Shown here: positions 25,475-34,470 of the stretch, piece by piece
Position numbering within the stretch: position 1 is the first letter of the stretch
Layout of the letters: every line of letters begins with the position of its first letter
Source of the DNA: Lusitaniella coriacea LEGE 07157
Lineage (GTDB): Bacteria > Cyanobacteriota > Cyanobacteriia > Cyanobacteriales > Spirulinaceae
NCBI RefSeq assembly: GCF_015207425.1
Contig: NZ_JADEWZ010000018.1
Span: 58,201-122,200, forward strand
DNA length: 64,000 nucleotides
Direction of reading: 5' to 3'
Program-made: the position numbers and the translations under genes
Notes under the pieces: model-generated
The model's database searches: none
Seen by the model: only the letters and a program-made list of their open reading frames with translations
What the model was told of the DNA's origin: nothing

Positions 25475-28400
25475 TTAATCCAAAACCGCACTCCGATTCA
25501 GCGCAATCAACTGTTTGAAACTATCATTATCTAACTCCGTTAACCAAGACTCATCGGAACCCACAATCGAAGCGGAAAGCTTCTTCTTATCCTCAATCAT
25601 TTGATCGATGCGTTCCTCCAACGATCCTAACGTGACGAACTTGTGGACAAAAACATTCTTTTCTTGTCCAATGCGGAAGGCGCGATCTGTGGCTTGATCC
25701 TCCACTGCGGGGTTCCACCAGCGATCGAAATGGAAAACGTGGTTTGCTTTGGTGAGGGTGATTCCTACGCCGCCTGCTTTGATGGAGAGGATGAAGATGC
25801 TGGGAGGGGTTGCCGGATCTTGGAATTCCGCGATCGCGCGTTCTCTTTTTTTCCTTGAAGTTCCGCCGTGAAGGTAATAAGTATTGTAGTGATTGTTGTG
25901 GCGCAGGTGGCGTTCTAAAGCTTCGCCAATTTCGGTAAACTGGGTAAAAACGAGCAGGCTTTCTTGTTCTGCGATCGCTTCTTCAATCATTTCTTCGAGG
26001 CGGGAAAGTTTGCGCGATCGCGTGGGACTAAATTCGCTATTATCCTGAAGAAATTGCATCGGATGGTTGCAAATTTGTTTCAGTTTCATCAATGTGGAAA
26101 GGATCATTCCCTTACGTTGAATTCCTTCGGCAACTTCTAACTGCTTTGTTACCTCTTTAACCACCGCTTCGTAGAGAGAAGCTTGCTCTTTTGTCAGGTT
26201 ACAATAAACCTTCTGCTCCACCTTATCCGGCAAATCTTTAATAATCGCCTTATCAGTTTTAACGCGCCGCAAAATGAAAGGTTCCACCAGTTTTTTCAAC
26301 GTCACTGCTTGTATGCGATTGTTATCCTTTTGGATGGGAATTTCAAACGCCTTGCGAAATTGCGTTTGTTTCCCTAAATAACCGGGATTGAGGAAGTTAA
26401 AAATCGACCACAAATCCAGCAAGCGGTTCTCTACAGGCGTTCCCGTCAATGCGAGGCGGTGGGGTGCATCGAGTTTTAAAATTGCCTTCGTTTGCGCTGC
26501 TTTCGGGTTCTTGATATTCTGCGCCTCATCTAAAACAATGCGCTGCCATTCCACACTAGCAAAGAGTTTCGCATCCTTGCGTGCGAGGGTGTAGGAGGTG
26601 ATAACCACATCCTGTTCTGCACTAATCTTTTTGAATGCTTTGGTTTCCGACGCGCGATCGCTCCCGTGATGGACAATCGTGCGAAGATGGGGTGCAAACT
26701 TGCCAATCTCCTTTTGCCAATTTCCCAACACCGAAGTGGGTGCAATTAACAGCGTCGGCGCAACAGTTTCGATATCTATGCGTTCCTGAACCAACCGCGC
26801 AATTACCTGTACCGTCTTCCCCAAACCCATATCGTCCGCCAAACAGCCATTCAATCCCAGGGTTTCCAAATAACTCAACCAGGACACCCCTCGCTTTTGG
26901 TACTCCCGCAGCGTCCCCTCAAAATTCGGCAACTCCTCCACCAACGCCAACCGACTCTTATCATTGAGTTTGCGCAGCATTTCCTCCAAGGAATCGTCCC
27001 GTTCGATGTCCCACTCGTCCCCCGCTTCCGCCTCCTTCTGCAACAACTCCATCAGCGACATTTCTGGGTTTTCTTCTCCATGCTTTTGCCAGAACTCCAG
27101 CATTTGCTGCATTTTTGCCGAGTCGAGTTCCACCCACTCCCCCCGAAACTGCACTAAGGGAGACTTTGCATTCACCAACTGTTCCCACTCTTCCGGCGTT
27201 ACCGCTTCATCGCCGATCGCGAGTTGATATTGATACTGTACCAAGCGATCGAGACTGAAATACCCTTTATTTTCTGACTTGCTTGCAGACTTACTTTTCG
27301 ACACCTTGAGGCGCAATTTCGCGCGTTTTCGACCTTGAGGAGTCCACCAGGCGGGAATAACCACCTTATACCCCGCATCCTCCAAGACCCACGCCGTTTC
27401 TTTCAGGAATTCAAAGGCATCGTCAAGATCCAGCAAAACCGATGCGGGTTTGTCAGTTTCCAATCCGTCCCACAGTTTCGGATAGATGCGCGCCGCATAG
27501 CCGAGATTCAACAATAAATTCGACTCGAATTCTTTACCCAACTGCTTGTGTAGCGTTGTTTTCTGTTTCTGCGTCGAACGCCAATAATCCAGCAGGGAAA
27601 GGCGGAGGGAGGGATCGCTTTTTGGCGCAACCAGGAAGTGTAATTCCCACGGTTCTTCCTCCTTTTGTGGCGTTTGCAATTGGAAATAAAGATTAAAGGG
27701 AATTGCCGTTTGCGTGTGACCGATTTTGTGCCGCCACGCCTGCCATTCCTGGTATTCTTCTAAGGCAAGGTCGCTATTACTGGGAAGATCCGCGCGATCG
27801 AAATTAAAACATTTCTCCAACAGCGTTCCCGCGATTTGTCGCTCAAATTTCGCCGTACTGGGAGTGTGGGTAACAATCTCCGTCAGCAAACATTCGGAAA
27901 AGTGCCGCAACAGCGTTTCCGGATCGTAGAATGTAGGCGGTTCCTGTATCGTCTCAAACCCCGACGCACACACCAGTGGCATTGCTTCCCCATATTCCTT
28001 TAAATGGGTTTCATAGGATTCCGAAACGATCTCCCACCCCGCATAAATCTCAAACGCCGAAAACTTCGACTTCTTCCGTCCCTTCGCTGGTTGTCCCGCA
28101 TCCCGATACCGCAACGCAGGGATATAGCGATCCTTCAAAATCTCCTGTTTCAACGCTTGGGTGTAGCGATACCAAAACAGCAAATCCGCACCCAGTTGCA
28201 ATTCCTCGGAACCGTACAGCGTCAGGAAATGCAAGTCATTGAGCAAGTGAATAACATTATTCACCGTCGCGTAAGTATAAGTACTCGTCTTCACCTGTGT
28301 CGCCACCAAATAGCAGTCTACTTGCCAGTACTGCAACTCAAACTCTTCCGGTAACTCGGTTTCCAAATAACGAGACAGTTCCAAGGAGGGGAGGGGTTGT

Positions 28401-28639
28401 GCCTCTGCGGTGGGGAGAAGGAAGTATTTTTGAGCGATACTTTCACTTTTTTCTTTAATTCCCAACCCATTCGCGAGGAACGAAACTAACTCTTCCTGCT
28501 GCAAATGATAGGGGTGAATTTCACTACTTTCCTTCCGCTTTTTCTTCGTTTGGGTTGTCTCCACCCACAAATAGAATGCACCCGTGCGAATAAAGTGGTT
28601 TCCTTCTTCTGGAATCCAAGTCCCGTGCAGAATTTTCAC
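25475..28639 (-). CDS. SNF2-family DEAD/DEAH-box helicase
   Basis: A 1054-residue Swi2/Snf2 ATPase. The N-terminal ~550 residues form the bacterial SNF2-associated region. The helicase core has DDMGLGKTVQVIARL (Walker A), DEAQNIKNP (DEAQ box), ALTGTPVENRLLDLWSIF, and the C-terminal lobe with LSIKAGGVGITLTKANH and DQATDRAFRIGQEKNVFVHK. It remodels protein-DNA complexes or translocates on duplex DNA. The start is GTG. HIP1 sites are frequent in the gene, so unlike its two flanks it looks native. Helicases of this type are widespread in cyanobacteria, so membership of a defence system is not implied. Confidence 0.93.
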   Translation of the reverse strand: MKILHGTWIPEEGNHFIRTGAFYLWVETTQTKKKRKESSEIHPYHLQQEELVSFLANGLGIKEKSESIAQKYFLLPTAEAQPLPSLELSRYLETELPEEFELQYWQVDCYLVATQVKTSTYTYATVNNVIHLLNDLHFLTLYGSEELQLGADLLFWYRYTQALKQEILKDRYIPALRYRDAGQPAKGRKKSKFSAFEIYAGWEIVSESYETHLKEYGEAMPLVCASGFETIQEPPTFYDPETLLRHFSECLLTEIVTHTPSTAKFERQIAGTLLEKCFNFDRADLPSNSDLALEEYQEWQAWRHKIGHTQTAIPFNLYFQLQTPQKEEEPWELHFLVAPKSDPSLRLSLLDYWRSTQKQKTTLHKQLGKEFESNLLLNLGYAARIYPKLWDGLETDKPASVLLDLDDAFEFLKETAWVLEDAGYKVVIPAWWTPQGRKRAKLRLKVSKSKSASKSENKGYFSLDRLVQYQYQLAIGDEAVTPEEWEQLVNAKSPLVQFRGEWVELDSAKMQQMLEFWQKHGEENPEMSLMELLQKEAEAGDEWDIERDDSLEEMLRKLNDKSRLALVEELPNFEGTLREYQKRGVSWLSYLETLGLNGCLADDMGLGKTVQVIARLVQERIDIETVAPTLLIAPTSVLGNWQKEIGKFAPHLRTIVHHGSDRASETKAFKKISAEQDVVITSYTLARKDAKLFASVEWQRIVLDEAQNIKNPKAAQTKAILKLDAPHRLALTGTPVENRLLDLWSIFNFLNPGYLGKQTQFRKAFEIPIQKDNNRIQAVTLKKLVEPFILRRVKTDKAIIKDLPDKVEQKVYCNLTKEQASLYEAVVKEVTKQLEVAEGIQRKGMILSTLMKLKQICNHPMQFLQDNSEFSPTRSRKLSRLEEMIEEAIAEQESLLVFTQFTEIGEALERHLRHNNHYNTYYLHGGTSRKKRERAIAEFQDPATPPSIFILSIKAGGVGITLTKANHVFHFDRWWNPAVEDQATDRAFRIGQEKNVFVHKFVTLGSLEERIDQMIEDKKKLSASIVGSDESWLTELDNDSFKQLIALNRSAVLD

Positions 28640-28743
28640 GCTCTCAGCAACCCCTTACGTTCAACTCTGCCATGATTTTATAGGGTTTTGGGTAAAGCGC
28701 GCGATCGGGAGGGGGGAGAAAATGCGTTCTAAAATCAATTTTG

Positions 28744-28749
28744 TATAAT
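28744..28749 (+). promoter_or_regulatory. -10 box of the GTPase operon
   Basis: A perfect TATAAT lies 53 bases before the ATG of the GTPase gene, in an AT-rich stretch that begins just after the last HIP1-like sequence. A matching -35 box at 17 bases was not evident. Confidence 0.45.
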
Positions 28750-28801
28750 AAGTGGTCTAGACTGCTTCCACACAACGGAATTCTATTGATAGAAGTGAGT
28801 T

Positions 28802-30166
28802 ATGGCAAAATTTTTCTATAAAGATAGACAATATGAAGTCAGTGTCTCTCCTGAAAGTAATGAGCAGGAGATTTTGATATTAACTAACTCAGATGGCGTG
28901 GAGCTTACAATTAGGGAAGGAGAGAAGAAAGCAGTTAAGAGAGATTCGCAAGACAATCTTGAAGAAGTTGATCTACAAACTGCACAATATAAGAACTTTT
29001 ACGACAGTCTCATACAAGAAGCTAGAAAAGTAGTTAAAAAAGACTCGCAAGATAAAGTTAAAAGCTTTTTCAAGGCTCTTGAGGTTCAATATGAAGAACG
29101 AGTACAAGATTTCCATCAAACTCTCAATATAGTTGTCATTGGCAATGTTAGTTCAGGTAAAAGTTCTTTGATTAATGCCCTTTTAAGGCGTACACGTCAA
29201 AATGCTCTTATGAAAGTAGGTGTACAAGCTGGCGTGACCACTAAATTGAATATACTGCGTTTGGATGAGAAAGTCAGACTAATAGATTCCCCAGGCTTAG
29301 GAGATGTACGTGCAGAAAATAGCGAAATAACTCAGGAATTCTTGAAAAGTATTGATGTAGGCATTTTAGTTGTAACAGGTGCTGTAGATGCATCGCAAAA
29401 AGAATATTTTAATGATCTAAAAGAAAATTGCAAGTCTTTTTTTGTTGTTTTAAATAAACGAGATGAATGGGACAGATATCATCCTCAAGCTCTCGAAAAT
29501 GTGATGAATCAGTGGAAAGAGTATCTGAAGATAGATAAAATTTATCCAGTATGCACTTTTGGGTATGACTCGCAACTTTCTGACAATACCCCTCTTGATA
29601 TTCGAGGCGTGATTCAGCTTAGAGAAGATATAGAAGATTTTTTGGAGTCGCAAGGAAAAAAGCTTTTACTCGCTCGGCATATGAGTAAAAAGAGGTCATA
29701 TGCAAAAAAAATCGTAGTGGGAGCTGTGACAGCCGTTGGGATACAAGCTGCATTACCTGGTAAAGCACTTTTTATTACTACCACTCAGGTTATTGCAATC
29801 GGCTCCCTCTACTACCTTTATACAGGTCAAATTCTGTCTAAGGGATCTGCATTAGCTCTACTACCGGTGTTTGCAGGTCAAGCAGTCGCTACGAACGTTT
29901 TTCTATTTTTCACGTCCTTTATTCCTCCCACAGGAATCGTTGAAATAGCAGCAGCGATTACAGCAATATCCATCACAGCCGCCATGTTAGCTTCTATTAA
30001 CTTTGTACTATCTAGTGGAGCAGAGCTTACAGACGAAAAGATGCTTAAGTTGAAGTTTCGAGAATATAGAGAACAGGTACAAATTATATTAAAAAACTTG
30101 GCTCTCACAGATATCACAAAAATAGGTTCTTTGAACTTTACAGATATTGTTGATAAATTAATTTAA
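28802..30166 (+). CDS. Membrane-associated dynamin/Era-like GTPase
   Basis: A 454-residue protein. A ~105-residue N-terminal domain with a repeated AVKRDSQDN / VVKKDSQDK pattern precedes a complete GTPase core: G1 GNVSSGKSSL (114-123), a G2 threonine pair in GVTTKL, G3 DSPGLGD (162-168) and G4 NKRD (218-221). Three hydrophobic stretches (about 303-345, 350-372 and 377-403) suggest membrane insertion, followed by a short helical tail. The layout fits bacterial dynamin-like or HSR1-type GTPases, some of which act in phage defence or membrane repair. It heads a rightward unit with three small genes. The gene is AT-rich without HIP1 sites, so recently acquired. Confidence 0.8.
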   Translation: MAKFFYKDRQYEVSVSPESNEQEILILTNSDGVELTIREGEKKAVKRDSQDNLEEVDLQTAQYKNFYDSLIQEARKVVKKDSQDKVKSFFKALEVQYEERVQDFHQTLNIVVIGNVSSGKSSLINALLRRTRQNALMKVGVQAGVTTKLNILRLDEKVRLIDSPGLGDVRAENSEITQEFLKSIDVGILVVTGAVDASQKEYFNDLKENCKSFFVVLNKRDEWDRYHPQALENVMNQWKEYLKIDKIYPVCTFGYDSQLSDNTPLDIRGVIQLREDIEDFLESQGKKLLLARHMSKKRSYAKKIVVGAVTAVGIQAALPGKALFITTTQVIAIGSLYYLYTGQILSKGSALALLPVFAGQAVATNVFLFFTSFIPPTGIVEIAAAITAISITAAMLASINFVLSSGAELTDEKMLKLKFREYREQVQIILKNLALTDITKIGSLNFTDIVDKLI

Positions 30167-30245
30167 AAGATCGCAATCGAAATATTACTCTTTACATACG
30201 TTCACCTGAGTGCAATTTCATTTAACACTTACGATAAGTGATTCA

Positions 30246-30473
30246 ATGGCAGACAAAGAATGGCAAACAGATGAAGATAGAATGATTGCCCGATTGTTAG
30301 CTCATCGCGATGTCATCACCTGGGTTATCAAAAGATTAAAATCAGAAGGTATTTCTTGTGAGAGGACAACCGGAAATAATTCTAGTGGCGACATTCTTTA
30401 TTACAAGACTGAAGATGAACCAAGAGTCAAAGAAGTTATTCGTGAAATCAACTTTAAATATAATCGAAAGTAA
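30246..30473 (+). CDS. Small protein of unknown function, second gene of the GTPase unit
   Basis: A 75-residue acidic/basic mixed protein. The middle segment VIKRLKSEGISCERTTGNNS, followed by SGDILYYK, resembles a small alpha-beta module; the SGDI turn recalls the acidic strand of PD-(D/E)xK nucleases but no complete motif is visible. It starts 79 bases after the GTPase stop, with the same AT-rich base use. Not recognised. Confidence 0.6.
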   Translation: MADKEWQTDEDRMIARLLAHRDVITWVIKRLKSEGISCERTTGNNSSGDILYYKTEDEPRVKEVIREINFKYNRK

Positions 30474-30484
30474 AGCTTTGGCAA

Positions 30485-30679
30485 ATGCTCTACATTGAAA
30501 TTAAAACCCGAAAACAGATTGATTCAACTCTAGCACGAAAAATTGTCAATAAAGGATGCGTATCTGCTGTTCTGACTACAGGAAAAATAACCAAGCCAGC
30601 TAAGAAACTTTTCGATGAATATGATATTGCATATGCAGAAAATATTCCAGAGAATATATTTACGAAGTCCGAAGCTTAG
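30485..30679 (+). CDS. Small protein of unknown function, third gene of the GTPase unit
   Basis: A 64-residue protein that starts 11 bases after the previous stop. It begins YIEIKTRKQIDS, where EIK would fit the second part of a PD-(D/E)xK site, and continues VSAVLTTGKITKPAKKLFDE, reminiscent of the C-terminal half of Mrr-like restriction-endonuclease folds. It is far too short to be a complete nuclease, so it could be a fragment, a subunit or unrelated. Evidence for function is weak. Confidence 0.6.
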   Translation: MLYIEIKTRKQIDSTLARKIVNKGCVSAVLTTGKITKPAKKLFDEYDIAYAENIPENIFTKSEA

Positions 30680-30690
30680 GAGGAAGACTA

Positions 30691-31056
30691 ATGTTAGATA
30701 TTACATTCTATTCCCAAGATAAAAAATCAGTTGAATTTGTTGACGTTTCAGAAGAGTTTTATGAGTGGCTCAGTCGGTCAGATTTTTCTGGGCTGGGGAA
30801 ATCCGAACAGCAAAAAATGAAGGGAGATGAAGAAACGGTACAAGTTTCTGTGGTACTGCTTGAAGGCGAAAATCGGAGAAAGTTGAGCAATTTCTTACGC
30901 GATGCAATTGTCCAAGAAAGTGACGAGATGTTGAGGAAGCTAGGCGATTCACCTTCAAAACAAGAATACTTAGACGTTTCTTATCGGCTAAAATGTTTGC
31001 AAAATTTGCGTAAGTGCGTAGAGGATGAAAATATTAAGTATTTGAGTCGGGAATAA
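30691..31056 (+). CDS. Protein of unknown function, fourth gene of the GTPase unit
   Basis: A 121-residue soluble protein, mostly helical in its second half (RRKLSNFLRDAIVQESDEML...). GGAGGA lies nine bases before the ATG. The N-terminal half reads as beta strands (MLDITFYSQDKKSVEFVDV). No known motif was seen. It follows the previous gene by 11 bases and shares its AT-rich composition. The four genes are therefore probably transcribed together. Confidence 0.65.
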   Translation: MLDITFYSQDKKSVEFVDVSEEFYEWLSRSDFSGLGKSEQQKMKGDEETVQVSVVLLEGENRRKLSNFLRDAIVQESDEMLRKLGDSPSKQEYLDVSYRLKCLQNLRKCVEDENIKYLSRE

Positions 31057-31111
31057 TTAAACTAAGAAAATGCGCGTGTTGTCTTTTGGGATATCTCCGC
31101 GCGATCGCGCT

Positions 31112-31459
31112 CTAAATATATCGAACTTGATTTTGCATTTCGTCCGCAGTAACTTGGTTGAGAATAACCAACAATCGCCGTGCAATCTCTTGAGGAGGAC
31201 GGCGAACCGCAAAAATTACACCATAATGCATCTGTCCTGCATCAAAATAAGCTTGTACGAGTTTTTCAAAGTCCGTTCTGTTATGAGTCACCAGAGTTCT
31301 AGCTTGACTTATTGCGTAAGTCAATTGTTCTGCATCGGTTGTGCTAAGTTGTCCTGCATCTCGTGCAGTAACAGCATCAAAACCTCTAGCTTGAAGCAAT
31401 TCAGCGACTAAGATGTTGACATCTTCATCTAAGTACAAGCAAATAAATAAACTGCTCAC
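31112..31459 (-). CDS. DUF5615 family PIN-like protein (putative toxin)
   Basis: A 115-residue protein with the family pattern LYLDEDVNILVAELLQARGF, then TARDAGQLSTTDAEQL and TLVTHNRTDFEKL, which supply the acidic residues of a PIN/Mut7-C-like nuclease fold. The start is GTG and overlaps the stop of the DUF433 gene by four bases (GTGA). DUF433-DUF5615 pairs behave as predicted toxin-antitoxin modules. The predicted nuclease would cut RNA. Confidence 0.82.
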   Translation of the reverse strand: MSSLFICLYLDEDVNILVAELLQARGFDAVTARDAGQLSTTDAEQLTYAISQARTLVTHNRTDFEKLVQAYFDAGQMHYGVIFAVRRPPQEIARRLLVILNQVTADEMQNQVRYI

Positions 31460-31737
31460 AAATCTCTAATTAATGGATCGATTAACTCATCAGGAATGCG
31501 ATTCTGTTCGATGTATTGGTTAATTTCTTCTTGGCGATCGCTGTAGTAGGTCAACGCACTAAAAACTTGTCCTAATGTTAGGTGAGGCATTCCCTTGGGA
31601 ATTTCCTCCGGTGTAACACCCGTTCGCCAGGTTTCAACAATTGCTCTAACAGGCGTGCGAGTTCCTCGGATAATAGGTTCTCCGTTTAGAATTTCATCAT
31701 CCCGCACAATATAAAGATATTCTGTGGCTTGAACCAT
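31456..31737 (-). CDS. DUF433 family protein (putative antitoxin)
   Basis: A 93-residue protein with the family motif GEPIIRGTRTPVRAIVETWR and a helix-turn-helix-like segment PKGMPHLTLGQVFSALTYY. It precedes the DUF5615 gene with a four-base overlap, which is the standard order. It would bind DNA and the partner toxin. Confidence 0.85.
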   Translation of the reverse strand: MVQATEYLYIVRDDEILNGEPIIRGTRTPVRAIVETWRTGVTPEEIPKGMPHLTLGQVFSALTYYSDRQEEINQYIEQNRIPDELIDPLIRDL

Positions 31738-31914
31738 GACTATCTCTGGATTTTGCTATTTTTTATTGTATCTTTTTCCTAGGGACTTTCCGCATGGCGA
31801 TCGTTACCAGTGATAAATGTTCGATCGCGCTAATAGAGTTTTAGTTAAAACTCTTTGGGTATACTTCAATTTTGTGAAACGAAGAGAATACGAATCCATC
31901 GGGAACGAACAATC

Positions 31915-32574
31915 ATGTCATCTCCTGTCGGACATAGCTTGGCGGCGGCGATCATTTATTTCTCGCGCAACAAATTCAACTCAAAGTTATGGCTTGTATG
32001 GCTGGTTGTTCTCGCCTCTATTCCCGATCTCGACTACGTTGTTCCTTTCCTGAATCGAGCGAACTATTACAATGCCAGAGTCACCCATTCTTTTGGGTTT
32101 AGCCTGTTGTTGCCCTTGTGTACGATATTCGGACTATTTCTGGCGGGAAATCGCGGTAAAACCCTAAGAATACTAGGATTACAAGCGATCGCGGCGGGCT
32201 TATCCCACCTCGTTCTTGATTTATTTGTTGGCGTAACCCCACTCCCGCTCTTTTTCCCTTTTAATTCTCACTTATTTAAACTGCCCTTTGGCATTTTACC
32301 CAGTTCCTGGACACCAGAACCCAAGCAATATTTTCCCTGGTTCCAACAACTCTTTCAAATCTTGCCGAGTTCGTGGATGCCTAATTCAAAAACCTATTTT
32401 CTCTGTCGCCAGATTCTGATTGAGTTGGGAATTCTCCTGCCGTGGATTTGGATGAGTCGGGTTTGCGCCCGAAACCGCATCGAATCATTACGCGATCGCG
32501 CGATTTTAAAAATAACCCTCTCTCTCTTGATTTCCCTTGCTTGTACGATTTGGGCGTGGAGTTTGCCCCGATAG
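31915..32574 (+). CDS. YdjM-like membrane-bound metal-dependent hydrolase
   Basis: A 219-residue membrane protein. SSPVGHSLAAAIIYF, PDLDYVVPFL, RVTHSFG and LSHLVLDL carry the His and Asp residues shared by the YdjM / LexA-binding membrane family of predicted hydrolases. Four to five hydrophobic helices are visible. An upstream extension of 20 residues is possible but the conserved region starts at the ATG at 31915. The substrate is unknown. Confidence 0.78.
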   Translation: MSSPVGHSLAAAIIYFSRNKFNSKLWLVWLVVLASIPDLDYVVPFLNRANYYNARVTHSFGFSLLLPLCTIFGLFLAGNRGKTLRILGLQAIAAGLSHLVLDLFVGVTPLPLFFPFNSHLFKLPFGILPSSWTPEPKQYFPWFQQLFQILPSSWMPNSKTYFLCRQILIELGILLPWIWMSRVCARNRIESLRDRAILKITLSLLISLACTIWAWSLPR

Positions 32575-32754
32575 GCAGCAATCCTGCAAATTCGTTAGCA
32601 TGAATATAGCGTTTCCCCGTCTGGCAAGGCACACAACATAAAGCATGAAGCGAGTTGAAAGGTCTGGATACGGGGTATTTTGGGTATGAAGAATACCAAT
32701 TCCAATGCGTGGCAGCTTAGTCGCCAATCGCGGATAACTGATAACTGAAATGAC

Positions 32755-34080
32755 ATGACTCCCAATCCGTCTCTTCTCAAATCTATCGAACAACTGGGCT
32801 ATCGCGTCACTGTTGGCGATGTGGCGGCGCAAGCTGGGTTAGAGGTTAATTTTGCCCAACAAGGGTTATTAGCCCTTGCTGCGGATGCAGGAGGACACCT
32901 GCAAGTCGCTGAATCCGGTGATATTGCCTATTTGTTTCCCAAAAATTTTCGCTCGATTCTTCGCAATAAATATTGGCGATTGCGCTGGCAAGAACAGTGG
33001 CGAAAGATTTGGGGGGTTTTGTTTTATCTGATTCGGATTTCCTTTGGGATTGTTCTGATTGTGTCAATTGCACTAATGGCGATCGCGATCGCGGCAATTT
33101 ACCTCTACAGTCAGTCTAATTCGGACAATGAGGGTTCGGGCAACCCACAAGCTCAAGGGCATTCGAGTCGTGGCGGAAATGTTGTCTTTTTCCCCCATTT
33201 TTGGCTCTCCGATCTCTTGTGGTGGTTCCATCCCGGCTATGGAAGTTCCAGAAGATCGCGCCGACGCAAAACAGCGAAAGATTCCCCAAATGCGATGGGT
33301 TTCCTCGAAGCGGTTTTCTCCTTCCTCTTCGGCGATGGCGATCCCAATGCAAACTTAGAAGAACGACGCTGGCAAGAGATTGGCGCGACAATTCACAATA
33401 ACAACGGTGCGGTAGCTGCCGAACAACTTGCCCCTTATTTCGATCAAATCGAGCAAAACAGTTGGGATGAAGAAGACTATCTATTACCCGCTCTCGTGCG
33501 GTTTAATGGCTATCCTAACGTTTCTGATGAGGGTGCGATCGTCTACTGTTTCCCGGAATTGCAAGTACGCGCAACTGAAAAACGCGATCGCTCGGTTCCT
33601 GCCTATCTTGAAGAAAAGCGCTGGCGCTTTAGTGCGGCGAGTTCGGGACAAATTTTGCTTGCTGTCGGATTGGGTGCGCTAAATATTATCCTGGCACTGG
33701 TTCTCTATTCGCTCCTGCAAGATCCGCAAACGGCTCAATTGGGAGGAATCGTTAGTTTTGTCAGTTCGATTTACTGGTTCTTGGCAGGGTATGGCGTGGC
33801 GTTTCTGAGCATTCCTGGGGTGCGTTACTTCTGGATTCAAAGGAAAAATACCAAAATTGAAGCCCGAAATCAAGAACGTCAGGAACGAGTGCAAGTGTTG
33901 AAACAGGCGAGCGAATCGTTACGGAAAAAGATTGCCTACGCACGTCAATTTGCTCGCGCAAATATCTTAAAAGAGTCGGATTTGGCGTATTCAACAGAGA
34001 CGAATTTGCTAGAGCAGAATCTCAAGAATGCCGATAAAATCGATCGCGAATGGCAGCAACGATTAGAATCGGATTCCTAG
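32755..34080 (+). CDS. Conserved cyanobacterial membrane protein of unknown function
   Basis: A 441-residue protein. The N-terminal winged-helix-like part (YRVTVGDVAAQAGLEVNFAQ) is followed by YLFPKNFRSILRNKYWRLRW, one membrane helix near 92-115, a Gly/Ser/Arg-rich linker, a repeat of the N-terminal type of domain (about 195-285, GAIVYCFPELQVRA), and two helices near 300-355, then a coiled-coil tail. I recall similar proteins in cyanobacteria and chloroplasts, with no proven function. Downstream, a MITE-like element starts six bases after the stop. Confidence 0.7.
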   Translation: MTPNPSLLKSIEQLGYRVTVGDVAAQAGLEVNFAQQGLLALAADAGGHLQVAESGDIAYLFPKNFRSILRNKYWRLRWQEQWRKIWGVLFYLIRISFGIVLIVSIALMAIAIAAIYLYSQSNSDNEGSGNPQAQGHSSRGGNVVFFPHFWLSDLLWWFHPGYGSSRRSRRRKTAKDSPNAMGFLEAVFSFLFGDGDPNANLEERRWQEIGATIHNNNGAVAAEQLAPYFDQIEQNSWDEEDYLLPALVRFNGYPNVSDEGAIVYCFPELQVRATEKRDRSVPAYLEEKRWRFSAASSGQILLAVGLGALNIILALVLYSLLQDPQTAQLGGIVSFVSSIYWFLAGYGVAFLSIPGVRYFWIQRKNTKIEARNQERQERVQVLKQASESLRKKIAYARQFARANILKESDLAYSTETNLLEQNLKNADKIDREWQQRLESDS

Positions 34081-34086
34081 TGGGGA

Positions 34087-34187
34087 TAAGCTGCTATGCA
34101 TTTAAATTATGACTGAGGCTGACACGGTGACGGGGTGAGGGATTGATGGCTTTGATACAGAACCCAAATTAGATGTGTTTTAGCTTA
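34087..34187. repeat. Second complete palindromic dispersed element
   Basis: The left end TAAGCTGCTATGCATTTAA and the right end TGTGTTTTAGCTTA repeat those of the element at 17126-17251, with a GACACGGTGACGGGGTGAGG core in place of the GACACGGA tandem. Ends are partly inverted copies of each other. Confidence 0.75.
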
Positions 34188-34470
34188 CAAAGAGGACTTA
34201 AAAGTAGAGAGGGGAAGCTTTATAGCTCATTGACCTTTTTGATAATATAGCGCTACAAGGTTAAGAGGACACAATTTCACAAGCCATAAGGGGTTTGCCG
34301 TTAAATAATGTCCCAATTGTAGGATGTGTTAAGCGATAGCCGCAGGTGCATCGCTGGTATCTTATTTTTACTACTATATAGCACTACGCATTGAGGTTAG
34401 GACATCTTACCAAGCGAAAATCTAGAAATAGCAATGCTTTTGCTGAATGCTGAAAGCTAAATGCTTGCTG
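34188..34470. other. Non-coding gap with two copies of another dispersed repeat
   Basis: TAGCGCTACAAGGTTAAG at 34249 and TAGCACTACGCATTGAGG at 34379 are related to the copy at 48121 and share the trailing GGACA..T..CAC block. A HIP1-like hairpin GCGAT...ATCGC lies near 34333-34354. No open reading frame or promoter could be supported. Confidence 0.55.

Noticed and set aside
25475..28639. SNF2 helicase as part of a DISARM-like or mCpol defence operon
   Set aside because: The gene has normal HIP1 content and base use, ends about 200 bases before mCpol, and none of the DISARM partner genes is present.
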